The notes: generated by a model from the sequence alone, not told the origin. Positions 9,795 through 20,769 are shown, numbered from the stretch's first letter. The stretch: 64,000 bases of DNA from Locusta migratoria (GCA_026315105.1 CM048750.1:110515297-110579296); one strand, 5' to 3'. Numbers and translations: made by a program.

Positions 9795-10880
9795 ATGCGA
9801 AACACAACTAGCTCTTTACTCACTAGAAGTAATGAGTGCTATAGACAAGGTTCTCAAATTGATTCCGTATATCTTGATTTCCAGAAGGCTTTTGATACCG
9901 TACCTCACAAACGGCTTTTAATCAAATTGCGTGGTTATGGTATATCGCCCAAAATTTGCGACTGGATAGGGGATTTCCTGTCTGAGAGGACACAGTTTGT
10001 AGTAATCGATGGTAAGGCATCAACTAAAACAGATGTGATAGCGGGCGTTCCACAGGGTAGTGTTATTGGTCCTCTGCTGTTCCTTATTTACATAAACGAT
10101 TTAGGGGAAAATCTAAGTAGCTCTCTTAGGTTGTTTGCAGATGACGCCGTCATTTACCGTCTAGTAAAAGCATCTCAAGATCAAAACCAACTGCAGAACG
10201 ATATGAATAAGATATCAGTATGGTGTAAAAATTGGCAATTGACTCTAAATAATGCGAAATGTAAAGTCGTCCACATGAGTACGAAAAGAAATCCATTAAA
10301 ATTTGTTTACAAGATAAATCAATCAAACGTGAAGGCCGTAAATTCCTCAAAATACCTTGGAATTACTATTACTTCAGACTTAATCTGGAATGAACACGTA
10401 GATAATGTCGTGGGAAAGGCGAACCAGAGACTGCGTTTTATTGGCAGAACCCTTAAAAGATGCAACAAAACTACTAAAGAGACTGCATACACTACGCTTG
10501 TCCGTCCTTTTTTGGAGTATTGCTGCGCAGTGTGGGCTCCTTATCACGTGCGTTTGACGGAGGACATCGAAACAGTCCAAAGAAGGGCACCGTGTTTCGT
10601 ATTGTCACGATATAGGGGAGACAGCGATACGGAAATGATACAGGATCTGGGATGGGAATCATTACAACAACGGCGCCAATCGCTGTGGCGTGATCTACTT
10701 ACGATACTCCAATCACCAACATTCTCTTCCGAATGCGAAAATATGTTGTTGACTCCCAACTACACAGGTAGAAATGATCATCAGAATAAAATACGAGAAA
10801 TCAGAGCTCGAACGGAGAGATACAGATGTTCTTTCTTCCCGCGCTCTATTCGAGAGTGGAATGGGAGATTAATAATATAA
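9795..10880 (+). CDS. Reverse transcriptase, C-terminal part of a CR1/L2-like LINE ORF2
   Basis: This 361-codon frame is the longest credible coding region in the window. It contains reverse transcriptase motif A (YLDFQKAFD, about residues 26-34), motif B (GVPQGSVIGPLLFLIYINDL, about 76-95) and the catalytic box FADDAV (about 106-111) with both Asp residues intact. The thumb region follows (KYLGITI, LRFIGRTLKRC, TLVRPFLEYCCAVWAPYH), and the frame ends REWNGRLII then a stop. The upstream endonuclease and the N-terminal fingers are missing because the copy is 5'-truncated, so the listed Met is only the first one in frame. Lack of any stop implies a young insertion. A close, older copy lies at 27946-28875. 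Confidence 0.85.
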   Translation: MRNTTSSLLTRSNECYRQGSQIDSVYLDFQKAFDTVPHKRLLIKLRGYGISPKICDWIGDFLSERTQFVVIDGKASTKTDVIAGVPQGSVIGPLLFLIYINDLGENLSSSLRLFADDAVIYRLVKASQDQNQLQNDMNKISVWCKNWQLTLNNAKCKVVHMSTKRNPLKFVYKINQSNVKAVNSSKYLGITITSDLIWNEHVDNVVGKANQRLRFIGRTLKRCNKTTKETAYTTLVRPFLEYCCAVWAPYHVRLTEDIETVQRRAPCFVLSRYRGDSDTEMIQDLGWESLQQRRQSLWRDLLTILQSPTFSSECENMLLTPNYTGRNDHQNKIREIRARTERYRCSFFPRSIREWNGRLII

Positions 10881-10931
10881 CCCTCTGCCAGGCACTTAAA
10901 TGTGATTTGCAGACTATCCCATGTAGATATA
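9795..10931 (+). mobile_element. CR1/L2-like LINE, 5'-truncated copy
   Basis: After the stop at 10880 a short 3' untranslated region holds tgccaggcacttaaatgtga and ttgcagactatcccatgtag, then gatata. The same 3' end is seen in antisense at 15015 and 27946. The simple tagatg-type tail continues on the far side of an inserted SINE at about 11138, so the SINE landed in the LINE tail. Confidence 0.8.
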
Positions 10932-11132
10932 AAAAAATGTTCAAATGTTTGTATAGCTTATGGGACTTAACTACGGGGTCATCAGTCCCTAACGTTACAA
11001 ACTACTTATAAACTACCTTATACTAAAGACGGCACAAATATCCATGCCCGAGGGGGGGATTCGAACGCCCGGCCGTAGTGGCCGTGCAGACCGTGACTGG
11101 AGCGCCTCATTCCCCGCGGCCACCGCGGCCGG
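10932..11132 (-). mobile_element. tRNA-headed SINE, family 1 (minus strand), inserted in LINE tail
   Basis: It has the family 1 head, body and end. It is flanked by a 14-bp direct repeat with one mismatch, cccatgtagatata at 10918-10931 and cccaagtagatata at 11133-11146, and so split the 3' tail of the LINE. Confidence 0.88.
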
Positions 11133-11193
11133 CCCAAGTAGATATAGATGTAACGACTACACACACAAAATCACGCGCGCGTGCATGCACATA

Positions 11194-11294
11194 TATAGAC
11201 CCATGCCCTGGGGAGGACTGAAACCTCCGACGGTGAACAATCGCCCGCTCCGCAACAAGGTGCCTTAGACCGCTGGGCTACTCCAGCGCGGCGT
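11194..11294 (-). mobile_element. tRNA-headed SINE, family 2 (minus strand), head portion
   Basis: The minus strand reads gccgcgctggagtagcccag, then ctaaggcaccttgttgcgga, a B-box-like ggtttcagtcctcccc and agggcatgggtc. The body and tail are missing. Confidence 0.65.
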
Positions 11295-11889
11295 CATAAG
11301 TTCATTAGACCTAATTTTTTCCTTATTGACGTGACTGAAGAAAGACGCTTTAATTAAATTCGTCAGTTTTACTAGCATGTTACCGTTCGCAGTTTCCCGC
11401 CACGTACGAAGAATTGGCCATTGCCGATGCGTCGGCGTAGTCTCTGCAGCTTGTTCGGGGTGAAGCAGCCTTCGGAGCGATGACAACTGTATCGTATGAG
11501 GCAAAAAAAAAAAAAAAAAAAAAAAGAAAGGAGAAACAACGGTGGCGCTGTTCTGTCCAAAAAACTGGCAATAAATCACAGAGTCGCACACGTCGAAGCA
11601 CCAGCCGGACGTTGAGCAGCGAAACGAACGGCTGGAAATTAAAAGGCCGCCGTTGTTCCGTCTGGCGCTGAGTGGCGGCGTCTCGTCACCTCGTCACGGC
11701 CGGCAGCCCTCGACTGTGACACTCCGTGCTGCCCCGTCAAAGGTTGCCTGGCTGTTCGACGGCTGTCACCGGATTTTGTCAGCTGCGAAAACACGCCGTG
11801 TGCCGCACAAAAGAATGCGGACCTCCAACTTTCGCAGATCCGTCATGCACAAACATTTTATTTCGGTAAGTCTCCACGGTATTGTTAAC
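11295..11889. other. Unassigned sequence with a 23-nt poly-A run
   Basis: A long poly-A run lies at about 11503-11525 and could be the tail of an unrecognised retrotransposed sequence. Positions 11600-11800 are G+C-rich. No gene was recognised. Confidence 0.4.
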
Positions 11890-12190
11890 AGTGGCGTAAC
11901 TATGGGTGGGGGGATGAGGGGGATAGAACACCCCCCCCCCAGAACCCGAAAAGAAGGGAAAAAAGAGAGAGAGAGAGCTAAAAAAAAAGAAATAAAGAAA
12001 AAAAAAGAAATCGTATAACAGCAATCTGGTAAAGGTAAAGATTTGAAACTTTGGGTGTTTTACCACAAGATTTCATTGGAAGGGAGTGAATTAGTTTCTT
12101 CAACGGGAGTGTCTGGAAACTGACAAATTTGGCTCGTCAAGCAGATCTATCCCCCCCCCCCCCCAAGCCAAGTCCTAGTTACGCCACTGA
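11890..12190. mobile_element. hAT-like MITE
   Basis: The ends form an inverted repeat: cagtggcgtaact at 11890 and agttacgccactg ending at 12190. Flanking octamers attgttaa and atagttat are similar (6 of 8), consistent with a decayed 8-bp target duplication of hAT elements. The interior is poly-C, purine-rich and non-coding. Confidence 0.6.
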
Positions 12191-12690
12191 TAGTTATCAT
12201 TTAGAAATGACAAATTACGACAAAGGACGATGGTACAACAATAACCAAAGACAATAATATACACGACAAAGATATTCCTATCCGCTTTTCCCACCCTTCC
12301 CGCCCCCTACCACCTACCATACGACATACGAGGCGCGTCCAGAAAGTAAGTTCCGTTTGGTAATAAAATGAAACTGTACACAAATACAAACGAAAATTTT
12401 ATTGCACAAAATTCTACAAAATTCTACAACTCTACTACAAGTCCTAGTTACGCCACTGATTGTAAACATTTAGAAATGACAAAATACGACAAAGGACGAT
12501 GGTACAACAATAACCAAAGACAATAATGTACACGACAAAGATATTCCTATCCGCTTTTCCCACCCTTCCGCCCCCTACCACCTATCATACGACATACGAA
12601 TCGCGTTCAGAAAGTAAGTTCCGTTTGGTAATAAAATGAAACTGTACACAAATACAAACGAAAATTTTATTGCACAAAATTCTACAACCC
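12169..12690. repeat. Two-copy tandem duplication, 269-bp period
   Basis: Copy one begins at 12169 and copy two at 12438, both with caagtcctagttacgccact. Each copy holds the right end of the hAT-like MITE, about 140 bp of unique-looking flank and the left end of a mariner element (gcgtccagaaagtaagttcc or its variant). They differ by few substitutions and indels. A third short piece of the same flank lies at about 14102-14147. Confidence 0.85.
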
Positions 12691-13284
12691 TTAAACTAAC
12701 TACTTTTCCACATAACTGCCGAAATTTTGTAGGCACTTGTCATAGCGTGCTACAAGTTTTTTGCATGCATCCTTCACAGAAGGTTGCCGCCTGTGTATTC
12801 AACCATGTGGTAAAAGCTCTTTATCATCGTTGAAGTGGACAGATTTTAGGTGTAAGAAGAGGTGAAAGTCGCTAGGAGAGAGGTCCGAGCTGCATGGAGG
12901 ATGATCAAACAGGTCCCATTGAAATTTCTGTAAGAATTGTTTGGTTACATTCGGTGTGTGAGGTCAGGCATCATCGTGAAAAAAAAATCTTTTGACAGTA
13001 ATCCTGTTCTTACACCTAAAATCTATCCTCGGTGGACAATACTTCAATGTTGATGACGAGCTGAAAGAACATGTTACCACATGGTTGAATACACGGGCGG
13101 CAACATTCTATGAAAAAGGCACACAAAACCTTGTGCCATGCTATAACATTTGCCTAAAAAATTTCGGAAGCTATGTAGAAAAGTAGTTTAACAGTTGTAG
13201 ATTTTTGTACAATCAATATTTTTCTGTATCTGTGGCTGTTCGGTTTATATAACCAAACGGAACTTACTTTCTGGACGCGCCTCG
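12597..13284. mobile_element. Palindromic mariner-derived MITE, copy 1
   Basis: The element is flanked by TA and has mariner-type inverted ends (agaaagtaagttccgtttgg and its complement). Both arms carry the 3' end of a mariner transposase gene in opposite directions. The minus-strand arm runs from about 12700 to 12990 and includes HDDA-PHT and DLSPSDFHLFLHLKS. The plus-strand arm (12992-13186) gives FLHLKSILGGQYFNVDDELK and ends NFGSYVEK, a typical mariner C-terminus. The junction between the arms, actgtcaaaagattttttt on the minus strand, is the same in the copy at 45569-46266. Confidence 0.85.
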
Positions 13285-13446
13285 TATATCTATTATCCTA
13301 CTTTATTCACCCTATACCCACGACACCATTTTCTAGGATGGCCTACGTCTGTGTGTGTCTGAGGAAGGACTTTATTTATATTCCATTGAGGTTCTAAGAT
13401 TCCTTATTTGCCTAAAAACAAGACACGAACAAAAAATCCAAAAATA

Positions 13447-13993
13447 CGAGGCGCATCCAGAAAGTAAGTTCCGTTTGGTAATAAAATGAAATTGTACACA
13501 GATACAGAAGAAATTTTTATTGCACAGAATTCTACAACTCTTAAACTACTTTTCCACATAATTGCCGAAATTTTGCAGGCATTTGTCATAGCGTGGCACC
13601 AGGTTTTGTATACCTTGATTTTCAATCAACGCCGACATTTCAAACAACCACAACAAAGCGTAAGTAACTGACAGCGATCTCCAAATGGCGCACGTTCTTC
13701 TCCTTGATACACATCGTCTAAGCGCATGTGCGGAACTGCAGTCGCAGCGCTGCAAAAAAAATGTTTGTAAAGCTTATGGGACTTAACTACGGGGTCATCA
13801 GTCCCTAAACTTACAAACTACTTACGAACTAGGACGGCACAAATATCCATGCCCGAGGGGGGATTCGAACCCCCGACCGTAGTGGTCGTGCTGACCGTGA
13901 CTGGAGCGCCTCAGTCACCTCGGCCACCGCGGCCGGCCGCAGCGCTGCAGCGGAGATAAATTGAAACGGAACTTACTTTCTGAACGCGCCTCG
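13447..13993 (-). mobile_element. Mariner internal-deletion derivative (minus strand) with a SINE inside
   Basis: It is flanked by TA and has the same terminal repeats as the palindromic copy. On the minus strand the frame starts MSALIENQ and jumps straight to GIQNLVPRYDKCLQNFGNYV, joining the transposase start to its last two dozen residues. All catalytic residues are deleted. A family 1 SINE is inserted at 13755-13937. Confidence 0.85.
13755..13937 (-). mobile_element. tRNA-headed SINE, family 1 (minus strand), inside mariner derivative
   Basis: It is flanked by a perfect 12-bp direct repeat, cgcagcgctgca, at 13743-13754 and 13938-13949. This shows that the SINE inserted after the mariner derivative was in place. 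Confidence 0.92.
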
Positions 13994-15014
13994 TATTACT
14001 CTATGATCGATATGCAAGTTCCTACATGAAAAGTAGACGCCTTGAGCTGCATGACCTTGAAAACCTAAATCGCGGAATCGTCCTAGTTGTAATATTAGAC
14101 TAGGACGATGGTGCAACAATAACCAAAGACAATAATGTACACGAACGGTTTCCATTAACTACTATTTTTCGGATACTACAGAACAAACATCATGAATCAA
14201 CAGGGTTCAAGAGAGAGAGTATTTGAAACTGCTGCAAAAATATTGCTACTTTCGTATACACAAAGACGTCAGAAAAGAACCACTAGTCAAAACGTCGAAC
14301 GGAAGCTGGATGAAGAATTAATAATTAGCTGTAGAAGGTAACATACGTGAATATAGTAGACGCAGCAATTAAATTCAACATTTTACACGACCTATTAGAT
14401 CAAAACTTGTTATTGAAACAAGTGTATTGTAGCTGCCTGCGCTCTGCATAAAATAAAACTAACGATTAAGTGGAAAACAATTTATTTAACTCAAAACGCT
14501 TTCTTGTCGTGCACCCATACACAAACCAGTAATTACAGAGAAAACAAAAACCAACCGCAGACAAAGTAACAAAATAAGTATAGATAGCGAAAGACTCAAC
14601 TAAAGTAACAACACAATTAAACAACGGCGCTAGGCCAAATAGGCAGAAGATCTACTACAAGGTAGCTAAACACTACAGTGAGTGCATTATCACACGCAGC
14701 GTTAAAAAAAAAAAATCTTGCGCAAATGGAATTAGCCTATTTAAGGCGTTCGTTCCTTTTGGTATACGCAAAAAGTGGAAATTAAAACTACAACCTTAAA
14801 TGCAAACAGTAACTAGTAGTTTTAGCAAACTTGCGATGATAAAAAATAATGTTCAAAATTAAAATGAGAAGATCAGACACTTGTAGCTAAAGAAGAGGAA
14901 ATGAAAAAAAACTGGCGGGAAAAGAACGTGACAGAGTATTGACAGCACACTCTCTGAGACATCAAGACATAGTCAGATTGATATTGGACAAAAGTTGTAG
15001 GAATCTAAGGCATC
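13994..15014. other. AT-rich unassigned sequence
   Basis: A 46-bp piece at 14102-14147 matches the flank in the 12.2-12.5 kb tandem duplication. Otherwise no coding region, tRNA box or repeat was recognised. Confidence 0.4.
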
Positions 15015-15480
15015 AGCATCTACATAGATACTCTGCAAATCACATTTAAGTGCCTGGCAGAGGCTTCATTAACCACTTTCATAACCTTTCTCTAATAGCG
15101 GGCGGGAAGAAAGAACACATACATCGTTCCGTTTTCGATCTGTTTCCTCTTATTTTATTGGAATGATCATGTCTCCCTATGCACGCGGGTGCTAGCAAAA
15201 TATTTTCACATTCAATAGTAAAAGTCGGTGATTGAAATTTCGTAAATAGATCTCGCCGCAACGAATAACGTATTTCTTTTAATGAAACCTCAAATCGTGC
15301 AACATTTCCGTGGCGCTTTCCCCCGGAAACGTGATAAAACAAAACGAGCTGCCCTTCTCTGAACCTCCTCAATGTCTTCCGTCAGTCCCACCCGGTGAGA
15401 TTCCCACACTGGGCAACAGTACTCCAGGAGAGGACGCACAAGTATGATGTAGACAGTCTGGTGAAGCTGTTGACTGCAAA
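15015..15480 (-). mobile_element. CR1/L2-like LINE 3' fragment (minus strand)
   Basis: The antisense matches the 3' part of the LINE at 9795-10931. From the tail inward it reads tctgcaaatcacatttaagt, gcctggcagagg, then a coding part with REGQLVLFYHV and ECENILLAPACIGRHDHSNK (15372-15079). Several disruptions make it a pseudogene. The 5' boundary near 15480 is approximate. Confidence 0.75.
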
Positions 15481-16598
15481 AGTTACATTCAGTAGTATGT
15501 ATCCTGTAATAGGTATCCAGAGGCTTGTCTCAGTATAGATGCCATGGGTGCCACACAAAGACAGTTTTCATACTGCACAATATGAGGAACTATGAAGCCG
15601 TCCTTTTATATCGATTCCGAAGCTTAAAGAAACGATGCGTTCGGAAGTTTCAGTAACCAGAGGTCGTCTTCGTAATAAAGTTGCATTGGTGACAGTAACG
15701 CAATGGATTAAAGGGAGCAACACAATTTTTGATTTGAGAATCGAACACCTATAACACTTGCAGAATGACATAATACCCCAAAATACAGGAGTTTAAAGAA
15801 TGATTCGTTCTCTACTGGAGTGTGAAAAGCTATAAGCTTTTTCATTCATTATAAAACCGTGTGGTTGAATGCTTTTTCGGTTAAATGAATCGCAAATATC
15901 TGACATACTGGACTACCACATGACAGACACCACGTTTCGATAAATTCAGTAGTTTGTAAAATACTTGCAGTGTCCATGTTTCTTCAAATATCCAACCCAC
16001 AGCACGATGTTGCTGTAAATAAGTAAATAAATAAATATTATCACAGATCTTACATTTGATCAGCTGAGCCAAGAGAGAGTGCGGATGTAAATTCTATACT
16101 ATGAGAACGATCACCACTTCTCTATGCAAACAGATGGACGGAATACAGACAGTTCCTGCTGCTGTTGCGTTTACATCGTCGCATATACGAATTCTTCGGA
16201 CGAGAAAGCTTTCGAAGCGTCAGATAGGAATGAGTTCCTAAACTCCAGGAGTCTTTGTCGTAACCATGGTTATTGCTGTCCCGACGGTGTTGGGGCAAGT
16301 AGGAGCCGGCACGTGAGATGTTTTTTTTTTGCTGGAGAGTGCCGACGAGACGTGGAATGGTGTGAAACAAGACACCGGCCATTAGCCTTTGGACCTTTGT
16401 CGCAATGAGTAAACACTTGCCCGTACTTAATGCTAATAGTCTAGACAGGTAGAATCTACTATTCCAGTAAAATGTGAAACTTGCTACAAAAAATTAAGTT
16501 CACATTGGGTAAACCTTTCTGCCTCATTGCAACAAATCTACGTACATGTTTCGCATGATATAAAAAGGTAAATCAGTCAACAATCCGAAGATTGGTTT
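15481..16598. other. Unassigned sequence
   Basis: Overlapping open frames of 86-94 codons on both strands at 16122-16408 show no family resemblance. No repeat signature was seen. Confidence 0.35.
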
Positions 16599-16714
16599 GA
16601 ATGCTCTGAAAAGCTAATCATTTGCATATCACAGCATCTTCTTCCTATCGGTTAAATTTCGAATGTAGGAAGAAGATGCTGTGATATGCAAATGATTATC
16701 TTTTCAGAGCATTC
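16599..16714. repeat. Near-perfect hairpin, 49-bp arms
   Basis: Arms 16599-16647 and 16666-16714 are inverted complements with 48 of 49 positions matching. The loop is 18 nt. The arm begins gaatgctctgaaaag. It lies about 20 bp upstream of the Tc1-like remnant. Confidence 0.9.
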
Positions 16715-16734
16715 ACACAAGGTTGGCGCCGGTG

Positions 16735-17609
16735 GCGACACCTACAACGTGCTGACATAAGGAAAGTTTCCAACCGTTTTCTCATACACAAACAGCAGTT
16801 GACCGGCGTTGCCTGGTGAAACGTTGTTGTGATGCGTCTTGTAAGGAGGAGGAATGCGTACCATCACGTTTCCGAATTTGATGAACGTCGGATTGTAGCC
16901 TATCGCGATTGCGGTTTATCGTATCGCGACATTGGTCGCGATCCAATGACTGTTAGCAGAATATGGAATCGGTGAGTTGAGGAGGGTAATACGGAACGCC
17001 GTGCTGGATCCCAACCCCATCGTATCACTAGCAGTCGAGATGACAGGCATCTTATCCGCATGGCTGTAACAGATCGTGCAGCCACGTCTCTATCCCTGAG
17101 TCAACAGATGGGGACGTTTCCAAGACAACAACCATCTGCACGAATAGTTCGACGACTTTGGCAGCAGCATGGACTATCAGCTCGGAAACCATGGCTGCAG
17201 TTTCCCTTGAAGCTGCATCACAGACAGGAGAGCCTATATGTTGTACGCAACGACGAACCTGGGTGCACGAATGGCAAAAGTCATTTTTTCGGACGAATCG
17301 AGGTTCTGTTTACAGCATCATGATGGTCTCATCCTTGTTTGACGACATCGCGGTCAACGCATATTGGAAGCGTGTGTTCGTCATCGCCATACTGGCGTAT
17401 CACCCGGCGTGATGGTATGGGGTGGCATTGGTTACACGTCTCGGTCCCCTCCTGCTCGCGTCGACGGCACTTTGAACAGTGGCCGTTACATTTCAGATGT
17501 GTTACGACCCGTGGCTCTACCTTTCATTCGATCCCTGCGAAACCTTACTAATAATGTACGACCGCATGTTGCAGGTCCTGTACGGAACTTTCTGGATACG
17601 GAAAATTAA
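16735..17609 (+). pseudogene. Tc1-like transposase, 3'-truncated and frameshifted
   Basis: The helix-turn-helix region is clear: VSEFDERRIVAYRDCGLSYR, then DPMTVSRIWNR followed by a stop, TERRAGSQPHRITSSRDDRH and RIVRRLWQQHGLSARKPW. The first catalytic Asp is retained in VIFSDESRF (about 17279). The second motif reads TNNVRPHVAG near 17547, so the catalytic Asp of the usual QDNARPH is replaced by Asn. The frame is lost several times and the sequence ends after FLDTEN at 17609, before the third catalytic residue. Confidence 0.85.
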
Positions 17610-18784
17610 TTCATTACAAGTGGCGAAGGAAACTTATCTTTTAATGATTTATTATTATTGATCATTGTCTCCAATACAAGTCTCATTAATTACAACAATT
17701 TATACCTGGCACGCACATTCCATACATCAATAATTCGAATTATCACTATCCGTGTGTGGAATACAAAAGTTCAAAGTGTACATTGTAATGTGGCACAATA
17801 TTAATTAATCGCTCTACATAAACTTCCCACACTAACAAAACTGACTAATTTTCGTACTATTGTTCAAATTTAAAGTTCAAAACCGACGTGACTTCTGGCC
17901 TAGATCGCGGCCGAAACAATAAACTATACTCTAAACTACCGTGGATTCTGTGTCAGGTAACTGATGGAGCAATGCTCTGATACATGCCGCGACCGCATCC
18001 TATTTATATTATCCAAACAATGTGACTGAAAATTACTTATTGTTAATTCATTACATTAATTATAATGGAAAAATAAACAATTACTTGCAACTGGCTATAT
18101 TAAAAGATATCGTAAATAATTCTTATTAAATTAATATATACATTTCGGTTAAATGAATAGTATTTGATTTGCAAATATATTTAAATACGTTTTCAAACAA
18201 TTATTTCTTAATAATCGGTAATTATACAGAAACTAATGAGGGCAAAACTTTCCTAACATTACTTGTGAAACATATTAATAACTTCTTTAATATTATAAGA
18301 AAAGAGCTTACTTTGTCTTAATAGGAATACTAATTAGCATACTTTATGAAATTAAACAATACATTTCTGGCACTAAGTAATTAATATTTACTCATTGAAC
18401 TAATGCATCCGGTATCAAATAATGGAAAAAGACTTCAGTTAACTACTTTACAACAAATAATAACAAAAGTTTTGGAAAAGAAAAATGATAATAGACTAAT
18501 TACACTCATACCTATTATTATGCAACAGTGGTATCGGGAAGTTCAGTAATGCAAGCAGATGGGAGTAAATCCCATCAGTAAACACATTAAAGGATTAGTT
18601 TGATGTCGTGGTTTATTTTAGAAGGTGCCTGTTGCAAGCGGACACGGGTCGGATGGAGAACAAAGACCGAAGTTCATTTAACAACGAAAGCAGATGGGGG
18701 GTGACAGTGCATCCCCAAGCGAATGGTGGGGTGGCGCTTCTGGGCTCATTTTCACAGAGATACTGGTGCCCTTCCATTTAAACT
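17610..18784. other. AT-rich unassigned sequence, possible LTR on the minus strand
   Basis: On the minus strand a TATA-like box TATAAATAG lies at 18008-18000, followed by G+C-richer sequence, a layout also seen in the solo LTR at 32770-34144. I could not define ends or a target duplication, so an LTR is only a suggestion. No gene was recognised. Confidence 0.3.
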
Positions 18785-18982
18785 TGCCGCGGCGGAGCGG
18801 CCGAGCTCATTGAGGCGCTATGCTACGATGTGCAAGGCCGTTCCCCGTCGGGGGCTCGAATCCCCCCTCGGGCATGGATGTTTGTGTCGTCTTTAGTATA
18901 AGGCAGTTCATAAGTAGTTTGTAAGTTTAGGGACTGATGACCCCGCAGTTAAGTCCCATAAGCTTTACAAACATTTGAACTT
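18785..18982 (+). mobile_element. tRNA-headed SINE, family 1 (plus strand)
   Basis: It has the head gccgcggcggagcggccgag, B-box gggctcgaatcccccc, cgggcatggatgtttgtg, and the 3' body gggactgatgaccccgcag and ttaagtcccataag, ending in acaaacatttgaacttg. Confidence 0.9.
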
Positions 18983-19526
18983 GAGCCCTCAAAACAAATG
19001 TTCATCGCTGGATTTTGTAAAAGGAGCATCAGTCAGTTGCCAAAAAAATCAATAGAACAAGTTGGACGCTGCCTCCATTGTCTGATGAACAAAGTGCGGG
19101 CATATGCAATATCAGATCCAGAGTACGACCGGATTGGTTTCTACCTAACAGAACGCAACATGTCAGGCTCAACGGAGAGAGGTATCCAGTGATTTATGGG
19201 GTGCCCTAATGGAGTGGTATACAGTCGTTGCTTTCCAAAATATATTTAAATGCCTTCGTAGATAACATCGTGAGTTCGATGAGGATTTTTGCATACTATG
19301 CTACAGCATTTCGAAAAGGTATAACATTGGAAAAGGGCAGCGGATCGGCGACGGGCATTTCGTTAGTTTTGAGGGGTGTTGAAGTTTGGGTCCCTTACTC
19401 TTATTAGAATTACTTTCTAAAATTACGAGTTTGAGTACTGTGGGCAGGGTAGAACTGGGAATTTGTGTCTGGTGGGAGGCGTGCTTAGGTAGTCCTTGCA
19501 GGTGCGGTGATCACTGTGTCCCCAGT
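18983..19526. other. Unassigned sequence
   Basis: A 64-codon frame at 18998-19192 resembles nothing known. No repeat was recognised. Confidence 0.35.
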
Positions 19527-19600
19527 AGTGTAGGGGTCAGCGCAACTGCCTAGAAAGCTGGAGGCCCGGGTTAAAATCCCGGGTGGGTACACATTTCCGG
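19527..19600 (+). repeat. tRNA-like sequence (degenerate)
   Basis: The ends gtgtccc and gggtacac can pair with one bulge. The T-arm cccgggttaaaatcccggg is fully paired but has an altered loop (ttaaaat instead of ttcaaat). The anticodon stem is poor. A tRNA pseudogene or SINE head is more likely than a tRNA gene. Confidence 0.5.
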
Positions 19601-19865
19601 CTCTGCCCATTCGCAGTTCATGTCATATATTCTATGAATATGAAAGAATAACAACTACAGGAGCAGAAGTGACGTCTGTTCTCTCGGAACAGACGCCGCA
19701 TATATATACAAATATGTTTTTGTTTAAAAGACTCTCGCAGAACCTGCTAATTAGCACAATGTTATAACCGTCCTTTATTTCTTGTGGCGTTTGTTCGATT
19801 TCTCATTCTTATTAATAACCGTTATTCCGTGCTGCATTTCTTTTCCTACCAATCAAATTTTCAAA

Positions 19866-20044
19866 TGATTGTAAACCTATTGGACCAAACTGCTATGTCC
19901 CTATACTTATATTAAAACTAACTTAAACTAACTTAAGGATAACACACACACCCATGACCGAGAGAGGACTCGAACCTCCGATACTGAGCAACCGCGCGCT
20001 CCGCAGCAAGGCGCCTTAAAGTGCTCGGCCACTCCCCCGCGGCT
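19866..20044 (-). mobile_element. tRNA-headed SINE, family 2 (minus strand)
   Basis: The minus strand reads gccgcgggggagtggccgag, B-box ggttcgagtcctctc, catgggtgtgtgtgttatcc, then agtttggtccaataggttta near the 3' end. It is a nearly full-length copy. Confidence 0.8.
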
Positions 20045-20469
20045 CCTATCAATCATTGACAGCTAACACACCCTGCTCGTTAAACAGTTCCTACTAAGAA
20101 TCTAACAGTCAATGACATTAGTTTATTTCCTAATCTCTCGTTCACAATGTGGATATCACGTAAAACGAAGAGCCGCTGTCGCAGTTAGCTGCTGCCTTCA
20201 TCGTTTGTTGTGCTAACTTTTTTGACGAACCGAATATTGCAAAGTAAACGATACGTTATACATTCGTCGGTATCTATAAATATTCCACATGTTCACATAA
20301 TGTTATATAAGCTCTCCTGGCGGATACCTATAGCTAACTTTTACCCAATTATTATCACAGCCACGAAACGAGCCACCAAGTAACAGGAAAGGCATTATTT
20401 GCTTGCGTCAGTACCAAATCAAACATATGAACACTGTTAATTAGCGTGTCCCACAATAGATAAATTGAA
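20045..20469. other. Unassigned sequence
   Basis: No coding or repeat signature was recognised. Confidence 0.35.
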
Positions 20470-20769
20470 AAAAGATTAGTTTAGATTAATACTTGTTCCA
20501 TAGGTCATGAGGTTTCGTAATGCTGTCGAACGTGTTAGTTTAGGAAAAATTCATCTATTGAGTAGATGTTTTTAAAAGCTGGTTGGCTATCTATGAGAGA
20601 TTTGATGTTATCTGGTAAGTGACCAAAGACTTTTGTGGCACCATAATTCATCCCCTTCTGTGCCAGGGCTAGATTCAGTCTTTAATAGCGTAGATCTTCG
20701 TTTCTCTTAGTGTTGTAGTTAAGCACACTAGTATTACTTTTGAACTGGGTTGGTTTATTAATAGCAAAT

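Noticed and set aside
11265..11591. 108-codon minus-strand frame with a poly-Phe tract
   Set aside because: The Phe tract is a translated poly-A run. Not a gene.
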